DNA of 64,000 nt, from contig NW_002060946.1 in assembly GCF_000150275.1 (NCBI RefSeq), positions 5,307,035 through 5,371,034 on the forward strand. The letters are read 5' to 3'. The notes beneath the pieces are model-generated. The model saw nothing but the letters and a program-made list of their open reading frames with translations. It did no database searches and was not told the origin of the DNA. The position numbers and the translations under genes are program-made. The first letter of the stretch is position 1. The number at the start of each line of letters is the position of its first letter. This stretch comes from Trichoplax adhaerens. Taxonomy: Eukaryota; Placozoa; Uniplacotomia; Trichoplacea; Trichoplacidae. Below, piece after piece: positions 25,685 to 40,603 of this stretch.

Positions 25685-28505
25685 TCAGTTGGCAAAAAAT
25701 CCACATTTGTCATTGTTGCTGCGCTCTTCTCGTTTCAATGTCTGCAGTAATTCCTGATTGAGAGGGACAGCTGCTTGTCTAGCAGTCTGGAAGTAAATCA
25801 ATATTACGTTCTCATTATTTATGGCGTTTTATTAGTCAGTCATTGCTGTAGGTAACAATGGCTATGTGAAGATTGCAAACACTGCTATATCGAAATCATA
25901 ATTATTACGAATATTAGATATACTTATTAGTTAAGCAATTACTGATGGGCTACCTCAATCATTTCAAAAATGGTTGACGGATCTAAACTACCAGTACCAC
26001 TCTTTTGCAGAGAACAAATGTTATTGCGATCATTTACTGCTATGAGCAAACGGCCTGATGAACAGCATTCTTCTTCCTGAGTTGCATCCACAACATAACG
26101 ATGCCCAATCTAGTACAATGTATTAGTTAACAAATTCGATTACGAACCTTACCAATTTCAATAGAACTTCTTTAAACGATAAGATAACTTAACTAGGTAC
26201 TGTATTCAAATTCCATTACCACCTATAGCCAGTATAATTTTTTATAGTATCAAACCTTATTGCAACTGACAATAACTGGAACTTTATCTATTGATAACTT
26301 TTTTTCGTCGTTTGGGTCATCAGATATTTCTAACTCAAGCACTCCTTCCTCATCGTTAACTGAAACCCCAGGAATTCTGTAAATAATTTAGGAAAAACAT
26401 TTATATCAAAATATCTACCATAAACAGTTTCCAATAGATCGAATAAATATAATTACTTACCGAGTGTTGTATAAAGCAGCTTTAACCGCGATAGAAATAC
26501 AATCAAGTAAGTTACCGCAGCACTCCAGAACCTAGGAATTCAAAATTATTATATGAGATCATATATCGCAGCAAGCTCGTAAATACGAGAAGAATAGCAA
26601 TATCTACATGCGAATATTAACTCATCTTAATTCACAGCCGATTAAAAATTAATTTATTATTTTTATTTTACCACAGCGTCAATGTAGAGAACCCAAACTT
26701 GTTCTCCAGCTATAATTGTCAATGACTTTAGGTCTAATACATTTTCAGAATCGTAAATTCTTTCCAGGGATTTTGTTAATTGTGTTGTGAAATCTCCAAT
26801 ATGTCCATCGATTTCCGTGGTATTGTATGATGAACTAGAATGATAAAGATTTGTTTATGAGTAGAATGAAACTTTTCTCCACAGAATCAATATATCATCT
26901 ACTGCTATCACATCTATAACATGATGCACTGGTGAGTTTAAAAGTAGCTGCTTAAGGTATCGTAGCGATAAGTTTCGATACTGTTAATGCAGGATTTCTT
27001 GTTGTTATAATAGCAGTTTTTCTCACCAATCTACGTAGAATTCAAGGTGTCCTGTATTAGATCTTTCCTGTTTCGGTTGACCAATCTCAGCTTTAATTCC
27101 AACTAATACATCGGTACCGTACTTTAAAAGAATGAAAGAAGAAAAGGAAAGTGAATCAGATTTTAGAAGTTAGTTATAGCATGGTAAGTACAGCACTGTT
27201 AGTATAGTTCCTTTTACTGTAGTTTTGATGGGTAGATAAATAATTCATTAGAATAGAATCCCTTGTTCAAGGTAACACCTAGCTAGCCTCAACATAGGAA
27301 CCGTGTAGAAGTCGACTGGATATGGCAAGTTGGCAACCGCAAGCAGACAGCAATCTTAACTCATTGTCACACTCTGATGCACAGTAATCTTTCTATTGTA
27401 AACACTACAGCATCTTTCCAATTTGCAAACCGTAGACTCAGTCCTTTTAAGTAGGTTACTATAGTGTTTAGTAATAATTCACTAATTGCAATCGTTTCAT
27501 TACTTGGTCTGAAAGTTAATCCATATTGAACAGTATTTACTGTAACCAACATAGAATAAACTAGTTCTGGCCTTTTAGGCATTTAGTAACGTATTGCTAG
27601 TATTTCTTACTGAAAATGTGTAGCAGTTACTGAGACATGGAGTAGTCTTCAACTACGAAATGCTGTAATGGAATAAACATGCATCATGAATAGCTAATAA
27701 AGTTAGCCAAAATAGATAAAACTTCGTGCATCCATTGTCAGTACTAGGGCAAAGAGACATAGATAGCTTAGAATAGACAGGCAATGACTAATACACATAT
27801 TTAATTTAATTTTTATCATCAGCCTTTGTGAATACTACATCGTCCGTAGTAGCTGAATTTACAGTCTTGACGTAACAAGGAGATCCATCGGTGCTTTACG
27901 TCGGATTATCTTTCAATCCAAGCTCCATCTTGTGGAATTGGATTGAATTTATTACTGCCTATTGTAGACAATGTTATACACCTTTACAAGGGATCTAGTA
28001 TAGGGTAAATCAGGTTATTTTCAAGCACTACATTGCCTTCCATCGCAATGTCATGATGCAGAAGTAGGTCTCCGTTCAACCGATGGACGTCGATGCAGTA
28101 CTACTACGCATATAAGCAGGTAATCAGGTAAAATAGCGGCATAAAAGAGAGTATCCACTTTATCTAGTCGTTACATAGGACAATTTACTTTGACTACAAG
28201 TAAACATCGTTACTCTATACAGTATAATTAATGGTCAACGTTTCAACGATACCATGAAAGAAAGCTATGTTGGCAAGAAAGATGACCACAAGTGCACAGC
28301 GAGCAGAAAATGAATGCATACTTCTGCTGCGATTCGCAGCACTTACTTGACGTAAACGAGCAGAACCATTGGTATTGGAGACAATTCCTGTCTCTATTTG
28401 AAATCGTCTAAAGTCAATACATCTTCTGCCATCAGCTCGGCAGTCTTGTGTTACTCCATCAACGATAAATTGCTTTCGACCCTCCGATAGGGTAGAGGAA
28501 GACAT
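25685..28505 (-). CDS. EXOSC7: Exosome complex component RRP42 (EXOSC7)
   Basis: A seven-exon gene: 28505-28347, 27121-27027, 26834-26672, 26531-26461, 26376-26256, 26109-25954 and 25786-25685. The exons join in frame to 867 nt, 288 residues, close to the roughly 290 of animal EXOSC7. Every intron is GT-AG and phases match. It begins MSSSTLSEGRKQFIVDGV, then DCRADGRRCIDFR, the RNase PH family's DGR start. LVGIKAEIGQP, VWVLYIDAVVLECCGNLLD and RYVVDATQEEECC follow, all typical of RRP42. The protein is one of six RNase PH-fold subunits in the ring of the RNA exosome, acting in nucleus and cytoplasm in 3' RNA processing and decay. In animals the ring subunits are structural, not catalytic. The 38 codons open upstream of this ATG lack family resemblance, so this start is preferred. 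Intron 1 is 1.2 kb; the rest are 80-195 bp. Confidence 0.96.
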
Positions 28506-28907
28506 GATTGCAATGATTTCGTGCTGGTGGACAGAGAGTCTGCTGCTGGTGTTGCTATGCTTACCATAGTAGTCTACAGTATGCTGGCGTGTATCTAGGC
28601 AGAGTAGTGTAGTCACGAGCCAATACTCTGCAGCATACTCGTACTATGCGATATAGTATAATACAACTTAATTATACTCTATCACTTTCAGTGCTGACAT
28701 ACTTCCTAAGGCTTTAGTATGGATGCTTTGGACTGTTCAGAACGCTGTTTTCAGCCGCTAGGCACCAACCGGGGACTACTGTACTCTTGCATCAAATTGA
28801 ACTGGTAAAACGGTCCATAACGAGTATTTACCTATACAACTCCTATAACAAATGATCAATTTGAGTAGCAACCCTGTAGAACGATCATGGCGGCCTTATT
28901 GAATTGA
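28506..28907. promoter_or_regulatory. EXOSC7 5' flank
   Basis: About 400 bp between the EXOSC7 start codon and the 84-bp array. It must contain the 5' untranslated region and probably the core promoter of the minus-strand gene. It is locally richer in G and C than its surroundings and has no convincing TATA box. Placement is inferred from position only. Confidence 0.4.
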
Positions 28908-29743
28908 AAGCCGATGAGAAATCATCCATTTCAATGAGGATTTGTGATTTTAATGGCCAATTAAATCTATGGGAGATTTCGGCCAGCTGTAAGCCGAAGA
29001 CAAATGATCAATTTCAATGAGGATTTGTGATTTTAATGGCCAATTTAAATCTATGGAAGATTTCGGCCAGTTGTAAGCCGAAGAGAAATGATCAATTTCA
29101 ATGAGGATTTGTGATTTTAATGGCCAATTTAAATCTATGGAAGATTTCGGCCAGTTGTAAGCCGAAGAGAAATCATCCATTTCAATGAGGATTTGTGATT
29201 AAATGGCCAATTTAAATCTATGGAAGATTTCGGCCAGTTGTAAGCCGAAGAGAAATCATCCATTTCAATGAGGATTTGTGATTTTAATGGCCAATTAAAT
29301 CTATGGGAGATTTCGGCCAGTTGTAAGCCGATGAGAAATCATCCATTTCAATGAGGATTTGTGATTAAATGGCCAATTTGATTCTATAGAAGATTTCGGC
29401 CAGTTGTAAGCCGAAGAGAAATGATCAATTTCAATGAGGATTTGTGATTTTAATGGCCAATTTTAATCTATGGAAGATTTCGGCCAGTTGTAAGCCGAAG
29501 AGAAATGATCCATTTCAATGAGGATTCGGGATTTTAGTGGCCAATTTAATTCTATGGAAGATTTCGGCCAGTTGTAAGCCGATGAGAAATCATCCATTTC
29601 AATGAGGATTCGGGATTTTAGTGGACAATTTAATTCTATGGAAGATTTCGGCCAGTCGTAAGCCGATGAGAAATGATCAATTTCAATGAGGATTTGCGAT
29701 TTAATGGCCAATTTAATTCTATAGAAGATTTCGGCCAGTTGTA
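28908..29743. repeat. 84-bp tandem array (minisatellite), 10 copies
   Basis: The anchor atttcaatgagg recurs at 28928, 29011, 29095, 29179, 29262, 29345, 29428, 29512, 29596 and 29680, with periods of 83 or 84 bp. Units are highly similar, so the array is young or homogenised, unlike the other arrays in the window. Each unit contains a stem-loop: ttcggc, nine bases, gccgaa. Two families of variants alternate (catccattt versus gatcaattt before the anchor). Because 84 is a multiple of three, long minus-strand ORFs run through it with a 28-residue period; I read these as a by-product. Confidence 0.95.
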
Positions 29744-31260
29744 CTGTTACAAATATCTGTCAATTCCGTGTTCTACGTATGATTAAGATGTTTCTACGCT
29801 TAAGCATTGTATCCTTGCTGTCAGCCACGTCATTGCCGTAGAGGCGAAGAGACTGCATACAATGGCAATTTTATAGTAATTGAATTTTACCTTGCAAGAC
29901 AACATATTCAAAATGTCATCTAGAATTAATATGTTGGCAATCGATATCAGCTTGAGACGAAGTTACTAGTATTTCACATCAGCACGTTATTTAGATGCAG
30001 TATTTATAGTGCTGTAGAACCAGCCAAATGCAGTACATAGTTTTGTCACCAACGCAACAGACTGAAGGTGGGAAATCGATGTTTCTGTATTTCCAAAACC
30101 AACATTGGTGCAAACTGATCCTGCAAAACCTTCGACAGGTGTAGCTACGATGGTAGTTGCATGATTCAGTCATTTCATAAGAATGAATGATCATTAGTCT
30201 AAAGTCCTCATGAATTGTTACACTCACCAACAATTAAAGTAGGCAAGGGTATCTCTACGGATTTAGGTTAACAAAACTCACCCGTGAGGACGGATGCTAA
30301 TCTAATTTTTTTGCAAAACTGAAGATGGATAGGGTGGCTGGTACTTCGGTAGCAATAGGAAGATTCATAAAATGTTCATTTCGAGGCCTCACGACCCATC
30401 TATACTGTCATGATTGAAGTCAAATATCTCCCTTTGAAAATTGATCGATAGACAACACTGATATTAATAGCAACATCGAATCAATTTCATCGCCTAACGG
30501 TTAAACTTTTTAACAGTATCTAAAATCGTGGAGGCTTTTTACAGGAGGATACTACCAGTAAAGCGGTATAACGAATGGGCAAAGAGATTGGCTGGTGTAG
30601 TCAATACATAGTAATTCTAATTGTTCATATTGAAATCAATTAAAGATACTTTACTGGCAACTGCGGTAGTTAATTTGAACGATAACTATATTTTTTACGC
30701 AGCAACGATTACCATTTAAGGTCTCGTTGATTCCAATGAATTTGGAAAATAGGTCGAAATTTGTTCAGTATACCAACCGTTCCTATAAGGTATAGATTCA
30801 TTCCTTGAATGGCTTGTTACGAAACTAATTGGCTTATAACGAAACTAATGATTCATCCAGAGAAGGTGTTACTAGGTAACTAGGGTAATAAAAACTAGAA
30901 GTGTCAAATTGCTAAGGGCATTTATGGGTAAACAGCAGGGGTAGTTTAAATTATTTTTAGGCAGTATACATACTGTAATGTAGTACAATAATTTATCTCG
31001 TGCCGGCAACATATTAAGGAAGAATATTTTGCTGACGTAGCTATTTTTATTGTGGCTAAGATAAAACCACCATGACTTTTTCGTACAATCTTTCTCTTAC
31101 ATGTAAATAGAAATCATATTTGAGTATCATCGTGAAAGCATCCATTACAAGTGTAATTAATTTTATAATTTGCTCGAATAGCTAAGCTAGCTGATATGAA
31201 GACAAGTTAAACAGAAATCGACGGATATTCTACAGTCTTGGACTTCTACACGTTTTGAAC
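29744..31260. other. Intergenic region between the 84-bp array and the RNF gene
   Basis: No exon supported. It separates the upstream flank of EXOSC7 from the start of the plus-strand RING gene, so the two genes are divergently oriented with about 2.8 kb between start codons, including the array. Confidence 0.4.
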
Positions 31261-31265
31261 TTGTG

Positions 31266-33818
31266 ATGGCTTCTAATATATGTAGTGATGACATATGCTC
31301 AATTTGTCTGTGCCCATTTGACGATCCAGTTATGATTGATACCTGTTATCATTGGTAGGAAAATTATCATAGATACCGACATATTATTATATTGTACTGA
31401 CATAAACTAATGAGGAATGGTTGAAGTAATCATAGACGGACATTGAATTTGATTTGCCATTTAGGAAGTAGCGGATGTATCATTAACATACATATTGTTA
31501 CAATCTCGAGCATCCATTTTAATGGGCTCTTAGGTTATACTTTATCGAACGGATCTGCTGTAAATAACCGTAGTAGACGTTTTACTTCTGAGCTTAGTCA
31601 TTGGAACAAAGTTTAAAGACAAAACACACTTTGACGAGTTCATTAGCAATAATTTTAGAACTAATCAAATAACTCCACTCTTTTCATAGTAATTGTAATT
31701 ATAAGTACGGCAACTGATGCATTCGTTGGCAAGGCTCTCCTTATTTTCATGTAGTAAGTTATACAATCAATAGTTTGCGCAATATTACGTACGTGGGTAC
31801 TATTTTACCCGTAGCATTATCATTCGTGTGGTACCGATTTGCACGCCCTCGATAAAAGGAACTTTAAAATGAGCCTTAAGCGAAGATCATTACAGTAGTA
31901 GAATTCGTAACAAAAACAAGATTATACTATGCTAACGCACTGGCGGATTTAACGTATAAACTAATTAATGAATTATCAACTAATTATGAGTTCATTTGAT
32001 CTGATCCAGTTTTTGTAGTAGCTGTATTAAAACCGCGGTACAGAATCAATCTAATACGTGTCCATTATGCCGTGGACCTTGCGATATATCTCGATTGCGG
32101 CCTATCGAAATCACTAAGGTTGGATTCAATTTGTGACTCATTAATGGCAAATTAGCACAAACAAGATTTGCATACTATATGCTTTAAATATTAGACAGAT
32201 TCGGTATATTCATTTTCACGGTGTTTCTAGTACAGCACTCATCGGCTTTAAATACAGTAGAACCATATAAAAATAGTTCTTGTTCGCCTAATATACGCTA
32301 GCATACGGTAATATCTTTCGTTGGTAACTTCATCTTATTCTCGCCCATCTCTCGTTTTATCTATTGTATATCGAAACCAATATTATAATTAAAAACTTAA
32401 TTGAACCTTGAATTAATTCTTTTGGCGTGTTTGGGTTGAACTTGCTGCATTTGGTAGATTGGCGCGTAAGTATTCATTTTTTGGGCTATAAAATTGGATG
32501 ATGACATAGCCTAAATGTAGCAAAAAATGAACTCTTTTACAGTATTAGAGCATATCTAAAGATGTAGATATATTTAAAGCTAGCAAATACACTGTATCTT
32601 CAAAGAACAAGACCCAATATAAAACATTGTCGAAGGAATAACCTAATTTATCATTTAATATTCGAATTGTGGCTAATTTGCAGAATTATAACATGTAGTG
32701 ATATACGAGTATATGATCTTACAAGCTATATACGTACAGTCCATGCTAACTTTACCATGTAATGTACATACTTTGAAGATAAGCATACGTAAGTAGGTAA
32801 AGTTCGGTAAGAATGTTAGATATAATATTGCCAAGGCATGATATACAGGCTTAATTTAGATATACTTCAAAATTGAGACTAGTTAATTTAGAAGCGTCAG
32901 TGCATACGGTTATGATCCGAAGTCTCCTTTTGGGATCTGATACTCGATCTTCTAGTAATCTAATTATCATTAACTCTTTTGCTCATTTACACCAGCGCAA
33001 ACCTAGATTTAAACATCCTCATCTACTATACTGATGATGGTCTATTCTTTTCTATTCATTGTATTAATACAAATGATTAATTCATAATAATTTCTTAGTG
33101 AAAATTTTTATAACTCGTCATGTTAGTTCAGTATTTTTAAATCATAAAATTACAGCCAAGAGAATAAATCACAATAAAAAATTCGATAGCCTACCTAAAC
33201 AACATATAAGTCATATCCTTTTTCATCATTATGTTTTTGTGACTTTGATACCGCAATTTGACATGTTAGCACTATTTAAGGCTAGAAGTTGTATACCGTA
33301 CTGTAAATTGATAATGTCAATAGATTTATATTTACTAAGGTAAAATTTTATTAATATTGTAAATTTTTCATATATTGCCAGCGGATCTCACTTTAGCTGC
33401 CCTATCTGTCAAAATGGCAGTTTTAGCAGGGAAGAACTGCTAGATCATGTAAATACAAGACATGCAAATAGTACGGGACTGCAACTGATCTGTCCAATCT
33501 GTATTGCAATGCCATGGGGTGATCCTAACCAAAAAAGTGAAGATATTCTACGCCATCTAAATCTTAGACATCGATTTGATTACAATATGTTTATCGTAAG
33601 TCACCCAAGTGAAGACCTTCGCAGTATTAATAGACAGATGTCAATTGCATAAGATTTCTCTATGCTTTACAGTTTCAATGTGTTCTATCTACTAGATTTG
33701 TAACAAAATTGCATAAAGTAATGCACTGATTGTAATCTTATTTAAATTTTAGATGACCGATGTAGACGAAGATGACTGTTTAAATCGGATTCTAGAGCTG
33801 TCACTGATTGACAAATAG
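31266..33818 (+). CDS. RING-type E3 ubiquitin ligase, RNF114/RNF138 group
   Basis: Secure exons: 31266-31354, 32010-32118, 33382-33595 and 33753-33818. Exons 1 and 2 encode a complete C3HC4 RING: C11, C14, C27, H29, C32, C35, C47, C50. Exon 33382-33595 encodes two C2H2 fingers; the second carries CPICIAMPWGDPNQ and RHRFDYNMF, the signature of the RNF114/125/138/166 group. The last exon (DVDEDDCLNRILELSLIDK) matches the ubiquitin-interacting motif that ends these ligases. Joining exon 2 to the zinc-finger exon needs two more bases in frame. Option one is a 59-nt exon 33282-33340 (starts ARSCIPYC, total 178 residues, 41-nt intron). Option two is a later exon 2 donor at 32132 (163 residues). Either is shorter than the roughly 230-245 residues of vertebrate relatives, mainly between RING and fingers. 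Likely role: ubiquitin transfer; substrate unknown. Confidence 0.88.
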
Positions 33819-35866
33819 CTACTTAATTACAATCTATCGATACGAATATCTATTTTCAATCCATTAAGTACCAAGTACATGTCTGAACTTTATCCACGTT
33901 ATAAGTATTACGAAGCAAATCAAAAATAGTTATGAAATGTCGCTATATTCGTATTTTCGTGAGTTCAATCTATTATCTATACTATGATTAACCTGAGGTG
34001 CTAACGCAACAATTTGTATTGCAAATAAAATGAAGTTACAAATGCCACTTTACCTTTAAATTCTTGGTAGATTTGTAGAGTCTGCAAGAGTTATGTATAA
34101 ACTAGCGTATGTATTAGCTCATTCCAAAATTATAGTATTACTTAATAAATATTTACCGCATCTTGATAAGGTATCGAGCGATATATGTATATATAAAAAA
34201 TGATGCTTGAATTCACGGAGAACAAATTATAAAATGTATCAATGCCTAAAGTAAAAAAAATAACCTGACAAGTTTGATGTGTAATTTTTCCTAAGGTTAT
34301 ACTTTACTTTGAACGTGGATTTTGTTGTTGTTGTAGGGATACAGTAATCGACAACTACTGTAGTTCTTTATAGATTGATTGCTTAGTTAGCATTGGTACT
34401 TTTAGCTAGTTTCTACAGCACGAGAGTGCAACATGAAATTAAATGGACCATACAATTATCATAGTTTTCAAGGTTACGCTCACTACGTTCAATTCAGCAC
34501 ATTATAACTTATTTGCGTATGTTATTTTGTTTGATGCAGTTTCTAAGCATCAGCCGCAACATGTATACCATGAGCTCATTTTATTTGTGTCAATAATGAT
34601 TGTTATCACCAAAGCCACTCACACGTATCTTATCTAGCTTACTAAGAGTGCGCTATTCATTTATATGGATAACCTATTTGGACACTAGACTACATCATGC
34701 CATGCAGTCCTATAATTTATGCGATAAGTCTAGCTTTAATAACAGGCAAGAATTTATATGATAGGATAGCAGTCTTCCCATTAATAACTGCACAACCAAG
34801 AATCACTAAAAATTTCGAAGCTAAAAAGAATAACACTTAATGATCTGAAGTATCAACCTTCTTCTGTACAACTTAGTATGATAGCCAGACAGCAGATAAA
34901 TGTAATCGCACAGCGTTGTTCAGAATCAGGCTTCTACAAACTGCAATCTAGCATAAATTAATAAAATACGACGTAATGAAAACAAGATGATTTTCTGTCT
35001 TTATCATAGCAGCAATGACCACCTATTGCTATCCTGAGACAGGCTAAAATAAACAAATTTTTCTACATGATAATTGTAAACAGAGGACAATTAGTTATTT
35101 TTGTACTTTTAATACGGTCCTTACGAGGATAAGGCAATAATATACAACACGTATACATAAATTTGTTGAATATACAGCAAGAATGTGCCTTTAAATCATT
35201 TGACAGAAAGTTGTCACTGTTGAAGTATCAGCTGTAGCAAATGAACCTGCTGACGAGAGTAAATATATTAACTTAATTTACGGTTCACCTTACAGCATTA
35301 TATAATGAACAATGTCATAAAATAATGAATTAATTGCATGTCGCCGGCACTGAAAAGATCAAGCATCATACAGCTATAACGGTATAATAAAAATATTTTG
35401 GTACAAAATAAACACAAATCAGTTAGTTAATGCTTTCTAGTATGGCAACGACGGCTAATGTTCCTAATTATCACCTTTTTACTAAACTCATATGTAGATT
35501 TCACGATAAATACATTTGATGAGATGTCATATATAATTAATAAATGTTTCGGTATATGGCTTTAGTAGTATAAATATTTAGTAACTTTACAAAGTAACTC
35601 TATCATACAAGATAAACAAGAAACAGCCATGGCCAAAAATATCCCCAACTCGTCATGATTCAATCGTACAGAAACGGCATTTTTAATCATTCATATCATA
35701 TCAATTTGCGTTAAATCGTTCAGCTGGTATGCAAATCAAAGAATCATCATTGCAGCTAATAATAATCATTGGTTGCGTCACCGATAAACATCAATTACTT
35801 CTACAACATCTATCAATTACCTCAGCTCATTAGTTATATCGCAAAGAAGTAAAATTTAATTTACAA
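33819..35866. other. Intergenic region between convergent RNF and TENT4 genes
   Basis: The two flanking genes point toward this stretch, so it should hold both 3' ends. I see a candidate poly(A) signal for the RNF gene but no coding exon. Confidence 0.4.
34024..34029 (+). terminator. Candidate polyadenylation signal of the RNF gene
   Basis: AATAAA on the plus strand about 205 bases after the RNF stop codon. This hexamer is common by chance in AT-rich DNA, so this is a positional guess. Confidence 0.3.
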
Positions 35867-40263
<4,397 letters not shown>

Positions 40264-40465
40264 TTACACCTCCAAATGAAGACTTGATTGGATTCTATCA
40301 AGGTCCTTGCCCCTTCTCCCTCTGCTTGCTCCAATGATCGGTTGCTTGCGATCAACCTAGTGGACGATACTGTCACTACTCTTGATCACTTTCTGGTCTC
40401 CTTTCCTCAGTAAAGCCTTACTTCAATCTGTTATAATTACTTTCAAGAATGATTTGCCCCACAAA
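40264..40465. promoter_or_regulatory. Likely TENT4 promoter, possibly bidirectional
   Basis: A 200-bp GC-richer segment between the TENT4 start codon (minus) and a small plus-strand ORF. Pyrimidine-rich and without a TATA box. Assignment rests on position. Confidence 0.35.
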
Positions 40466-40603
40466 ATGGAGTCGAATGATCGGAATTCAAACGTAGAGAA
40501 GTGGTTAGAAAGCAATCAATACACCAAGCATGGAAGAATTACTAGACTGCGGCTTGAAATAAAGCAACGATATCGCGATCATTTGCACCATGGAGTGGAA
40601 TAA
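40466..40603 (+). CDS. Small ORF or first exon, 45 residues, divergent from TENT4
   Basis: An ATG-started frame encoding a hydrophilic, charged peptide with protein-like composition: it opens MESNDRNSNVEKWLESNQ and ends in a helix-like segment RLRLEIKQRYRDHL. The codon mix is more balanced than in random AT-rich frames. It starts about 200 bp from the TENT4 start, facing away, as expected for a gene sharing a bidirectional promoter. It could be a complete micropeptide or the first coding exon of an unrecognised gene; I found no convincing downstream exon. No family is recognised. Confidence 0.33.
   Translation: MESNDRNSNVEKWLESNQYTKHGRITRLRLEIKQRYRDHLHHGVE

Noticed and set aside
27367-27582. 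71-codon minus-strand ORF inside EXOSC7 intron 1
   Set aside because: Exon 1 joins exon 2 directly in phase with an unbroken RNase PH alignment, leaving no room for it. No family resemblance.
28950-29711. ORFs with a 28-residue repeating peptide
   Set aside because: Produced by the 84-bp tandem array because its period is divisible by three. Units of 83 bp break the frame and there is no supporting start context or splice pattern.
33098-33343. 81-codon plus-strand ORF before the RNF zinc-finger exon
   Set aside because: As a whole it has no resemblance to a protein family. Only its last 20 or so codons are considered, as a possible short RNF exon.
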